A stretch of DNA of 64,000 nt from Lewinellaceae bacterium. GTDB lineage: Bacteria > Bacteroidota > Bacteroidia > Chitinophagales > Saprospiraceae. This document shows positions 31,875-39,723 of this stretch, in pieces (the stretch's first letter is position 1; each line of letters begins with the position of its first letter). The stretch spans positions 310,001 to 374,000 of the forward strand of contig JACJYN010000008.1 in the NCBI GenBank assembly GCA_020636095.1, read 5' to 3'. A program made the translations under genes and the position numbers. Below the pieces are notes generated by a model, which was given only the letters and a program-made list of their open reading frames with translations, searched no databases and had not been told where the DNA came from.

Positions 31875-33200
31875 CTATTCGCAGCCCAGATGGGCACGGG
31901 AAAGCGGGTCGTTGTTTGGAAAACAGTTGCCCGACAGGACGGCCTCCGGCATATAGCGTTCCAGGTTCGGGTCGTACAAGCCATGGCTCAGGAACTGAAC
32001 CAGGTCATCCATCTCCTGATCCGTGAGGTTGAGGGGGTGAAAATAGGGAGAGATATTCTCCTTCGGCACATTGGGGTTATCGGGTATGCCCTTGTTGAAG
32101 TACTCCACTACCGCCCTCAGGCTGTGGTGGCTGCTGCCGTGAAAATAGAAGGGCGAGTCCTTCATATTATAAATGCCGGGTACTTTAAACTTAAACATAT
32201 CTTCTTCCCGGCCGGTGAAGCCTCCCCGGCCGAAATTCCGGATATCATCGGGGCCGGTATTGAAACCCCCAGTTTCGTAGAGGTCATGGACTCCCAGGGC
32301 GTGAAATTCTACTGAATTCAGCGCGCCCCCTTTGTGGCAGCGGAAGCAGCCGGCTTTGGAGAAAAACAACATCGCTCCGCGTTTTTCCGATTCGTTCAAC
32401 ACCTCCCGCTCTCCTTTGAGCCACCGTTGTAAGGGGGCTTCGTTGGGCAACAGGGTGCGCAGATAAGCCGAAAGGGCAAAACTGGCGGTCAGGCGGTTGT
32501 AGCGTTCCGATTCCGGAAAATCGGGGAAAGCGGCATCAAACATGGGCAGGTAACCGAGCGTATCGAGCCACCCTTCCGTCAGTCGCATGCGGTGAATTTT
32601 CGTCCCTTCGATGTTCTGCGCTTCCAGCCCGTCCAGGCCCAGGTGGTTGACTTCGGTGTCCTCTTTCCAGAGTTCCTCGGTATCTTCATTGGCATAACGG
32701 GCGCCGAATTTGCCGCTCCAGGTGGTATTGGTGACAAAGGCCACATTGAGCAGGCTCAACGGGCGGGCGCCTTGTACATCGATCTCATCCTCTTCATAAT
32801 TGTTCATCCTCCCCCGGGATTCTCCGTTCTGGCCATAACCTACCCCGCCATCGGCGATGCCCTGTACGCGGCCCGGCATGAAACCGGCGCTGGGCAGGTG
32901 GCAGGTAGCACAGGAATAAGTGCCTTTACCTTCTTCGTAGACCGCATCCTCAGCCAGGCCCGTCTCGAAGAAGAGCAATTTGCCCAGTGCAACTTTTTCA
33001 GGAGTCAGTGGATTGCCAATACCTTGCGGAATAGAGGCGAGGTCATCACTCTCGGGTAGGATGAAATGCCGGATGTCACCATCGGGTGACAATTGCTGTA
33101 ACCTGTTTTCCAATTGGATGTCCAGGGGGTCGGGGAGCTCATCACTGGAACAGGAAGTAGCCAGCACGGCTACAAACGTTAGTAGTAACAAGTGTTTCAT
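31875..33200 (-). CDS. Di-heme cytochrome c peroxidase (MauG/CcpA family) lipoprotein
   Basis: A 441-residue envelope protein with lipobox ATSC (Cys17). Two c-type heme sites are present: Cys97-x-x-Cys100-His101 (CATCH) and Cys285-x-x-Cys288-His289 (CFRCH). The first lies in the typical TPEKVALGKLLFFETGL...YSCATCHLP context of bacterial cytochrome c peroxidases, and PLSLLNVAF with VEYFNKGIPD matches the family further on. The protein would reduce hydrogen peroxide with electrons from a periplasmic donor or, as in MauG relatives, oxidise a partner protein. The C-terminus contains four extra cysteines or histidines (GNCF, LGCE) that could form a disulfide. It is a single gene with its own terminator. 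Confidence 0.93.
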   Translation of the reverse strand: MKHLLLLTFVAVLATSCSSDELPDPLDIQLENRLQQLSPDGDIRHFILPESDDLASIPQGIGNPLTPEKVALGKLLFFETGLAEDAVYEEGKGTYSCATCHLPSAGFMPGRVQGIADGGVGYGQNGESRGRMNNYEEDEIDVQGARPLSLLNVAFVTNTTWSGKFGARYANEDTEELWKEDTEVNHLGLDGLEAQNIEGTKIHRMRLTEGWLDTLGYLPMFDAAFPDFPESERYNRLTASFALSAYLRTLLPNEAPLQRWLKGEREVLNESEKRGAMLFFSKAGCFRCHKGGALNSVEFHALGVHDLYETGGFNTGPDDIRNFGRGGFTGREEDMFKFKVPGIYNMKDSPFYFHGSSHHSLRAVVEYFNKGIPDNPNVPKENISPYFHPLNLTDQEMDDLVQFLSHGLYDPNLERYMPEAVLSGNCFPNNDPLSRAHLGCE

Positions 33201-33611
33201 AATGTTTCATGAAATTATCGCGAGTGCCGGTTCTTTGAAGTCAGTTTTGGAAGCTGTTTGAATTTAGTTTTTAGCATTTATTAATAAAACTGAAGGATTA
33301 AGTTCAAACAGCTTCTTACATTTATCACAACTCTTTCCCCGTACATATCACCTTTACGGAATTAAGGGAAGAGGGTTGCGAATAGATGTGAAAAAAAATA
33401 ATTTTTCCCGTAAGGTAACTATTGAGCCATTCGCAACCCGCCATTCGCCGTTCGTTAAAGCCTGCATAGGGGTATGGTACTGCTAATAACGAACAGCTAA
33501 AAGCGAAATGCTGCCTCGTTCTCCTGTACCTGTCCACCCGCGGAGCAAAAAATAGCCAGTCTTTTACTCAGGTTCAATAACCATGCCAGCAATAGTTTCA
33601 GGAAAAACCAC
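33201..33611. other. Intergenic region with hairpin and degenerate TTCGC repeats
   Basis: Contains an inverted repeat at 33250-33315 and, near 33429-33453, short degenerate words of the CCATTCGC/CGTTCG type that recur at 37380, 51885 and 60765. A GTAACTATTGAG word at 33416 recalls a MITE-B end but has no partner. No gene is supported. Confidence 0.5.
33250..33315. repeat. Hairpin with perfect 13-bp inverted ends
   Basis: GAAGCTGTTTGAA (33250-33262) is exactly repeated in inverse at 33303-33315 around a 40-base AT-rich interior. It lies upstream of the peroxidase gene. The end sequence loosely resembles the AGCTTGTTCAAA ends of element A and may be a shortened relative. Confidence 0.6.
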
Positions 33612-35741
33612 TCACAGCTGAATCCGGATGCCCGGCCCGAAGAGCAGGAACCATTTGGACTCTGAGAGAAAATACCCGCCCCCGGCGTAAAGCGGGAAGG
33701 ACAGGCGGCTGCGCTCCTTGGTGGGTATAGGATACAGGCTGGCCAGCCCCACGATGCCGACATCGCGCTTGTTGTTGCTATCACTGAAATTGAAAGCATC
33801 GAAGGCCAGGAACCCAAAGCCGAACTTATAGGGCTTGGCTTTGGCAATATTTTTCTCGCGATAAAAGCTAAACTGAGCGATCATGGCCATGCTGATGCCC
33901 CCCAGGTTGCCGAACCCCGGTTCTCTGACTCTTTTGACCAGTAAGCCGGCGGGGAAAGATACATCGATATCAAAGGTGGACTTCCGGAAAAGGACGATCT
34001 CCACCGTCTTGGACATAGCCGCCTTTCCGTATTTTTCCCTTTTGTGGCGCACCGTCATGCGAATAGTAGTCCAGGTGTCGAGCTCAAAAGTTTTCTTCTT
34101 CAGGTATTCATTGACCCTGATTTCGGTTTGCTGGCAGCCTTCTTCGGGATAGGCGGCAAACCTGGGCGATGATGGCCCCGGGCAGATCAGCAGGTTGCGC
34201 ACCTCCTTCTGGTCCATCAGCGTTTGTCCTTTTTCCAGCACCTGAATGTCGATCTCCAATTCCTGGGGCCCGAACAAGCGCCCCCGGTCAATTTTATCAT
34301 GGTCAAATTGGAAGGTAATGTCATTCAGTTGGCCTTCCAGAAAGATCAGAAAGTCGGCGTCTTTTAGCAGCACCGAATCCTTGGCGTAGTGCAGGGTTAT
34401 AAAATCAAAGGGCCGCGGCCGCTCATATTCGGCCACCCTGAGCGCCTGGCCGGTTGGGGTTGTACCGTTGTACAGGCGAATTTTTTTCTGGGCGATATCA
34501 ATGGGGACAATCCCGCTAAAGGAAACGGCCCGGTCGTTACTGGCCAGCGAATCCCGTTGCACCTGCTGCAGGCCGTCGAAGCGAAAGTCCGCCCGGTGCA
34601 AACTCAGCCCCTCGATCCTGATCTCGATCCGCTCACCGGGAAACACCTCGCTGGCGGCCTGCCAGTCCTGGCCTTCCCGGCGCAAACTCAGCTTTTGAAC
34701 CTCCGTCTTCGGGATAATGTCCAGATTGGTGATAAAAACAGCCTTATCTCCATCTTTTATGTACAGATTGCCATCGGTGCGCCGGTGATAATCGTAGAGG
34801 CGAAGCCAGCAGAGGACTTTGCCATTGCCGAGCACATTTCGGGTAAAAATCTCCGCCACCAGAGCGCCCCCGGGCTCTTCCTGAGCCTCCAGGCGGTAGG
34901 TCTTGCGCATCTGCAAGAGCGGATTGTACTTCAGTTCAATTTCGACTTCCTCCCGCCCGGCGCTTTGTCCGTAACTGACCTCTCGCCGGTCCATGCTCAG
35001 AAAAGCCAGCTTTGCAGGTTTCACCAAAAAGGACTTGCTGATTGGCGGCAATTGATAAACAGGCTTTCCTTCTTCATTCAAGAAAGGCTTCCTGACGTCC
35101 AGAGCAAAAGACAACGGCTGGCTACCTAACTCATTGGGCAGCAGATGTACCCACACCCGGCCCTCTTTCCGGCTCAACTTGTAATTGATGGGCAAGCCGC
35201 TTGACCATATATCCGGTGCTTTAATATTTTGAAAATTGTTGGACTCCAAGGCGATTATCTTCTCCTCGCCAATGAACAACTCTTCGGAGCCATCCGGAAG
35301 GTACGCCCTGGTTTTGGTGACCGGAAAAAGCCGAAGCTCGTATATATAAGGCGCCTCCTGATACTTCAACCGGGCCTGGATAGAAAGGGTGAGGAACTCG
35401 GTTTGCGTGATATCGCGCAGGCGCAGCTTGGCGCGATAGTACTGCCCGTTCACCATCCTGAAAGTATCCAGCGGCTCACAACCATCTCCGGGTTGCAGGT
35501 GGACCCCCTGCAGGCCCCAGTATTTGGGAAATAGCTGCAGCTCAATGACCGGGTTTTCTTCCTGGTAATCGAACCATAGATGCGGCGCCCCCCTGTATTC
35601 TATCTGGTTGTCCTTCCAGGAATACAGGTTGGTGTCGATCCGCAACTTGATGTCGCTGAAAAGTTGTTGAGGCGCAATTTGCGCAGCAACCCGGGGAGCA
35701 TAGAATACTACAAAGAGTAAGAGGTAATGAAAGAATCGCAT
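33612..35741 (-). CDS. Large secreted protein with probable C-terminal outer-membrane barrel strands (709 aa)
   Basis: A signal peptide (FFHYLLLFVVFYAPRVAA, cleavage near residue 20) precedes a beta-rich ectodomain of about 530 residues with no recognised family. The last 150 residues have alternating strands with aromatic ends (MAMIAQFSFYREKN, KFGFGFLAFDAFNF, FLLFGPGIRIQL). This suggests membrane strands as in small outer-membrane barrels of Bacteroidota. The region 150-250 has Ig-like spacing. The protein might be a surface-exposed sensor or porin-like component. It has no operon partner, and it is divergent from the cytochrome/FG-GAP gene 100 bases away. Function is unknown. Confidence 0.7.
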   Translation of the reverse strand: MRFFHYLLLFVVFYAPRVAAQIAPQQLFSDIKLRIDTNLYSWKDNQIEYRGAPHLWFDYQEENPVIELQLFPKYWGLQGVHLQPGDGCEPLDTFRMVNGQYYRAKLRLRDITQTEFLTLSIQARLKYQEAPYIYELRLFPVTKTRAYLPDGSEELFIGEEKIIALESNNFQNIKAPDIWSSGLPINYKLSRKEGRVWVHLLPNELGSQPLSFALDVRKPFLNEEGKPVYQLPPISKSFLVKPAKLAFLSMDRREVSYGQSAGREEVEIELKYNPLLQMRKTYRLEAQEEPGGALVAEIFTRNVLGNGKVLCWLRLYDYHRRTDGNLYIKDGDKAVFITNLDIIPKTEVQKLSLRREGQDWQAASEVFPGERIEIRIEGLSLHRADFRFDGLQQVQRDSLASNDRAVSFSGIVPIDIAQKKIRLYNGTTPTGQALRVAEYERPRPFDFITLHYAKDSVLLKDADFLIFLEGQLNDITFQFDHDKIDRGRLFGPQELEIDIQVLEKGQTLMDQKEVRNLLICPGPSSPRFAAYPEEGCQQTEIRVNEYLKKKTFELDTWTTIRMTVRHKREKYGKAAMSKTVEIVLFRKSTFDIDVSFPAGLLVKRVREPGFGNLGGISMAMIAQFSFYREKNIAKAKPYKFGFGFLAFDAFNFSDSNNKRDVGIVGLASLYPIPTKERSRLSFPLYAGGGYFLSESKWFLLFGPGIRIQL

Positions 35742-35840
35742 GACATTAGTTTCTGAAACTTGTATAATTCATAATCACTTAACATTGGGGGCGTACTTTT
35801 GGGGCGAACAAAATCTTCCGCGCAAAAATATTCATTCGCA

Positions 35841-37373
35841 ATGATGCAAAAAAGCCCCGCTGTGTTCATTCTGTTTTGTGCCGCTCTTCTTTTCATACAA
35901 TGCCAACCTCAGACTGAGCCTGACAGCACACTTCGTTATAACGGAGAAAACCTGGCAAAGATACACTGCGCCGCCTGTCATCAATACCCTGAGCCGGCAC
36001 TGCTGCCCCGTGCTACCTGGGAAGAACACGTGCTGCCCCGCATGGGTTATATGCTGGGTTTTTACCCAGATGAAAACACCCGGGCAGGGCTCATTGAGCA
36101 AGGCCCCGGCGGACAGGCAATTCTGGCCGCTAATATTTTCCCGGAACAACCGATTCTCGACTCCGTTGTCTGGCAAAAAATCCGGACTTTTTACCTCAGC
36201 CGCGCCCCCCAGGCGCTTCCATTGCCGGAAGCCGCCCCTATTGGCCAGGAGTTAGCCCTTTTCAAGGCCGAATTTCCAGACTACTACCTCTCTCCGCCCA
36301 GCGTTACGCTAGTGAAGTGCTCGGATGATGGGATGTACATCGGCGACGCCAACAGCCGCAGCCTGTACCGCTTCAACGGTCAACTGGGCCTGCAACAGGC
36401 CGCGATAGTACGGGAGGGCGCCGTTTCTTTGAATGAAACAAAACAGGCCCTGCGCCTCACCATCATGGGCTCTTTCTCCCCTACCGACGCCCCTTCCGGA
36501 TTTATCCTGCGGCTGCCCAAAGGGAGTGAGCGGGCTCCCTCCATTATGCTGGATAGCCTGCAGCGGCCCATCCACAGCGCTTTCGCCGACCTCAATGGCG
36601 ACGGGCGGGAGGATATCGTCGTCTGCGAATTTGCCAAATGGACCGGCGGTTTGGCCTGGTGGGAACAGGAGGGCGCCGGAGGGTATCGCAAACATCTGTT
36701 ACACAATAAGCCCGGCGCCATCCGCACTGAAATAAAGGACTTCAACCAGGATGGCCAGCCGGATATCCTGGCCCTTTTCGGGCAGGGCGATGAAGGCTTT
36801 TTTCTCTATTATAATATAGGTGACGGGCAGTTCCGCGAAGAGCGGGTGCTCCAATTTCCTCCCTCCTACGGCTCCAGTTCTTTTTCGCTATTCGATTACA
36901 ATGACGATGGCCATCCCGATATCCTCTATACCTGCGGCGATAATGCCGACTACCCCCCAATCCTCAAACCCTACCACGGCATCCGTATCTTCCAAAACGA
37001 CGGAAACATGCAATTCGAGGAGAAATTCTTCTACCCCCTTCACGGCGCCTACGGCGCACTTCCCCACGATTTCGACCAGGACGGTGACCTGGATATCGCT
37101 ACAGTTTCTTTTTTTCCGAACTTCCAAAACCAACCAAATGAGAGTTTTATCTTTCTGGAAAACGACGGGCGAGGCGGTTACCGGCCGTACAGCTTTCACC
37201 AGGCCGGTATGGGCCGTTGGATCGTTATGGACTCCGGCGATATCGACCAGGACGGAGATGAGGACATCGTACTCGGCAGCCTGGCCTTTGAGGTAATCCC
37301 GGATAATGGGGAGGTAGAGGGCTGGGTTAAGAATGGGATACCGTTTGTGGTGTTGCGGAATCAGCTTTATTGA
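35841..37373 (+). CDS. Cytochrome c / FG-GAP repeat lipoprotein (about 510 aa)
   Basis: I start the gene at the ATG at 35841 (MMQKSPAVFILF). The open frame begins at a TTG further upstream, but the lipoprotein signal with lipobox FIQC starts only here. A c-type heme site CAACH lies about residues 43-47 in a short cytochrome domain (ENLAKIHCAACHQYPEP). A seven-bladed integrin-like propeller follows, with calcium-binding loops of the form DxNxDGxxD: DLNGDGRED, DFNQDGQPD, DYNDDGHPD, DFDQDGDLD and DIDQDGDED. Such fusions are typical of Bacteroidota and Planctomycetota surface proteins, perhaps redox-linked sugar oxidases. The role is not known. Confidence 0.82.
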   Translation: MMQKSPAVFILFCAALLFIQCQPQTEPDSTLRYNGENLAKIHCAACHQYPEPALLPRATWEEHVLPRMGYMLGFYPDENTRAGLIEQGPGGQAILAANIFPEQPILDSVVWQKIRTFYLSRAPQALPLPEAAPIGQELALFKAEFPDYYLSPPSVTLVKCSDDGMYIGDANSRSLYRFNGQLGLQQAAIVREGAVSLNETKQALRLTIMGSFSPTDAPSGFILRLPKGSERAPSIMLDSLQRPIHSAFADLNGDGREDIVVCEFAKWTGGLAWWEQEGAGGYRKHLLHNKPGAIRTEIKDFNQDGQPDILALFGQGDEGFFLYYNIGDGQFREERVLQFPPSYGSSSFSLFDYNDDGHPDILYTCGDNADYPPILKPYHGIRIFQNDGNMQFEEKFFYPLHGAYGALPHDFDQDGDLDIATVSFFPNFQNQPNESFIFLENDGRGGYRPYSFHQAGMGRWIVMDSGDIDQDGDEDIVLGSLAFEVIPDNGEVEGWVKNGIPFVVLRNQLY

Positions 37374-37435
37374 CCGGGGTTCGGTGTTCGCAATTCGGTG
37401 TTCGCATGCGGGCCTTCCACTCTCAGCCAACCCGC

Positions 37436-38647
37436 CTAATCCGTTTCATTCGGGTTCCATACCAAAATCTTCTTCCCCCAATCGGGCAGGCTCACCTCCG
37501 AATCGATGCCCTCGCATTCATTGAAGGCCGCAAAATCCTTCAAGCTGCTAGCCAGGGCTTTCCACAAGTGCCCCAGCTCCGCCTTTCCTTCTTCCCACAC
37601 CAGATTTTTGATCCAGAGCACTTTGGCTTTCCGATCCGCTTTCAGGTCGGCCTGGCCGACGAATTCCGTGCCGCGCAGCAAAGGCAGGCTGAAATAGCCC
37701 ACCTTGCGTTTTTCCTTGGGTACGTAGCACTCCAGGGTGTAGGAAAAGCCGAACAATTCCTCCAGGCGTTTGCGCTGAATGAGGAGGTTGTCAAAGGGAG
37801 AGAGGATGCGAATGCGGCGCTCGCGGGGGAAGGCATCCAGGGTTTCCAGAGCCGATGGGAAGGCGTAATAGGGCTGGGCACCCCCTTCTACGGCCAGCGC
37901 CATGAGTTCGCCGGCTTCCACCATCTGTATCAGTTGGCGATTGATATCCTTTGCGGAATTTTTGATCAGGTAGCCGATCTCGCTGGCTCTGAGCAGTCCA
38001 TGAGCCCGGATATCCCGTCTTATCAGATAGCGGATGTAATCCTCCCGGCTGGGGCGGCGGGTATCCACATTAGCTGGCAGCGCCCGTTCTGTCAGGTCAT
38101 ACACTTTCTGGAAGCCTTTGCGGCTCACCACCATCAGTTCACCTTCCATGAAGAGCTGGAAAAGGGTGTGGCTGATCGCGGAGGCCGACCAGCCCTCTTT
38201 GTTATCGCCAAAGTAGAGCCTGACGGAGTTTTTCTCAAAATCCCGGGACATCAGCGGCCCCTCTGCCCGGATGCGATCCAGGGCGTAAGCAATCAGATCC
38301 GGGTTTCGGCCGTGCCACATGCCATCACTGGCGCGGACTTCTTCCTGACGGGGGATGGTAAAGCGGTAATCGCGCATGGGCAGATAGGCGGCGGCGTGGG
38401 CCCAGTATTCGAAAACGGATTTTTCTTTTACCAGCTCGTGCAAGTGGTGAATTTGATAACCGCCCACCCGGCTCCAGAGCACGTGGTGGTGAGCCCGGTT
38501 TACAACGGAAAGGGTATCGATCTGGGCATAACCGATCTGTTCAATTGCGCTCAATGCGCCCGCTTTCTCCTTGTAGTTTCGGGTGGCGGCCAGGCCCTGG
38601 CTATGGATGGCCAGGGCGCGGGCTTGTTGAAGGCTGATCGGGTGCAT
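37436..38647 (-). CDS. Winged-helix DNA glycosylase of the YcaQ/AlkZ family
   Basis: A 403-residue protein with the HTH-fold glycosylase domain that unhooks interstrand crosslinks or excises bulky alkyl adducts. The catalytic QxD-type motif is Gln42-Ile-Asp44 in IGYAQIDTLSVVNRAHHHVLWSR, where the second position distinguishes YcaQ-like from AlkZ-like (QxQ) enzymes. Late motifs LSPFDNLLIQRKRLEELFGFSYTLECYVP and GYFSLPLLRGTEFVGQADLKADR match the family's C-terminal module. It likely acts in repair of nitrogen-mustard-like or natural crosslinking damage. It is convergent with the cytochrome/FG-GAP gene, with 62 bases between their stop codons, and is not in an operon. Confidence 0.9.
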   Translation of the reverse strand: MHPISLQQARALAIHSQGLAATRNYKEKAGALSAIEQIGYAQIDTLSVVNRAHHHVLWSRVGGYQIHHLHELVKEKSVFEYWAHAAAYLPMRDYRFTIPRQEEVRASDGMWHGRNPDLIAYALDRIRAEGPLMSRDFEKNSVRLYFGDNKEGWSASAISHTLFQLFMEGELMVVSRKGFQKVYDLTERALPANVDTRRPSREDYIRYLIRRDIRAHGLLRASEIGYLIKNSAKDINRQLIQMVEAGELMALAVEGGAQPYYAFPSALETLDAFPRERRIRILSPFDNLLIQRKRLEELFGFSYTLECYVPKEKRKVGYFSLPLLRGTEFVGQADLKADRKAKVLWIKNLVWEEGKAELGHLWKALASSLKDFAAFNECEGIDSEVSLPDWGKKILVWNPNETD

Positions 38648-38727
38648 TGGGCAGGTTATTTTTTTCCAAAACCCTAAAGATAATTAATCCCAGGCAACCT
38701 CAAAAGTTGACTGGCTCACAGCCACTT

Positions 38728-38844
38728 TCACCTCAACAGTTTAATGGCGCGTTCCAGGGCTTCGTTTTTTCCGTTCAACAGATCTGGCCTTCTGTTTTGT
38801 ACGACAACTGTTTTGATGTTTGCCTGAAAGATGAGCCCTATCCT
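38728..38844 (-). pseudogene. Remnant of an unidentified gene 3' end
   Basis: On the minus strand an open tail reads TVVVQNRRPDLLNGKNEALERAIKLLR before a TGA, with a natural protein-like composition but no start. It is the first of a series of gene fragments between the YcaQ-type gene and the second CHAT gene. Only the frame and composition support it. Confidence 0.3.
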
Positions 38845-38908
38845 GGCATACCCCCAAAGTGAAAAAGGCCGAAAGGCCCCGGATTGTTAAAATTGAAGGA
38901 ATGAGGAC

Positions 38909-39120
38909 TTAGAAGTTGTTTTTAAACTTGGTGGGCGTCATGCCAGCTACTTTTTGAAAGTCGTATAAAAGGCCGACTTGGATTTGAACCCGGCTTCCAT
39001 ACCGATAGCGAGTAAGCTGTACTGATCAAAGGAAACCGGTAAGTATAAAACCGCGAACCCAAAAACAACCCCTTGGGAGAGGCTGGCCAGAATGAGAAGG
39101 CCCAGTAGGTTGATATTCAC
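38909..39120 (-). pseudogene. AraC-family regulator remnant with internal deletion
   Basis: A GTG at 39120 opens with a typical N-terminal membrane helix of the Bacteroidota AraC membrane regulators (INLLGLLILASLSQGVVFGF). After only about 30 residues the frame runs directly into the C-terminal DNA-binding part (LLAIGMEAGFKSKSAFYTTFKK). A frameshift follows and then the usual end VAGMTPTKFKNNF. The several hundred residues in between are missing. The two halves are in the same frame up to the late frameshift, so one deletion removed the middle and a later lesion broke the end. The gene is dead. Confidence 0.75.
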
Positions 39121-39132
39121 CTATCCTTTGGG

Positions 39133-39417
39133 TTACACTTTCACTACCAGCTTGCCCGCCGCCCGGTTCTGCTCCATCATTTCGTGAGCCTGGGGCAACT
39201 CAGTAAAAGAGAATACTTTATGGATATTGGGCTGGTAGATACCCTTAGCCACCCGGCCCACGATGGTTTGCAACACCGGCGTCGCATAATCAGTATGTAA
39301 GGTTTCTGAGCTGTAGATAGTCAGCTTTACAGTGGAAGGCATCCAGGGAAAGAATTGATACTCCCAGCTGTCGCCCAGGAAGCCCACCAGGCCTAAGCTC
39401 TTCCCGGCCGAGGTTTA
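39133..39417 (-). pseudogene. Zinc-type alcohol dehydrogenase / quinone oxidoreductase remnant (3' part)
   Basis: The frame encodes the last 90 or so residues of an MDR-superfamily oxidoreductase: AGKSLGLVGFLGDSW, a strand-helix segment, then the classic C-terminus FTELPQAHEMMEQNRAAGKLVVKV. The cofactor and catalytic domains are absent. Upstream the frame runs into another gene fragment, so this is a truncated relic. Confidence 0.75.
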
Positions 39418-39700
39418 GTTTGTACATTTTCTCGCTCGTCACCAGCAAAAACTCATTATCCTCTTTGCCAGCATAGCTCTTGCACCCGGGAAGAAAAGAA
39501 GGAAACACCTTTAGGTTTTTGAAATTCGGCCAGCAGTTTCCAGTCTGCAGTTTTCCAAACCTGGGCCTTCCCTTTAATGTCATCGATGAGAATATAATGG
39601 CCATCTCCCGAGATAATAGTGTCACCTTTTACATTGGCGCGGGTATACATCAGTTTGCCTTTATTTTCAGAAGCGAAATGGAACACACCCTTCCAGTTCC
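39418..39700 (-). pseudogene. Beta-propeller (WD-like) gene remnant
   Basis: On the minus strand, GDGHYILIDDIKGKAQVW and KTADWKLLAEFQ read like a WD repeat. After a frameshift near 39480 the text continues as EFLLVTSEKMYKLNLG. No start is present, and the fragment runs up to the start of the CHAT-nSTAND gene on the other strand. It is the relic of a propeller protein. Confidence 0.5.
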
Positions 39701-39723
39701 CAAATAATCTGCTAATTTTAGGC

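Noticed and set aside
33325..33537. 70-codon minus-strand frame
   Set aside because: It is made of degenerate TTCGC repeats and intergenic DNA with no protein pattern.
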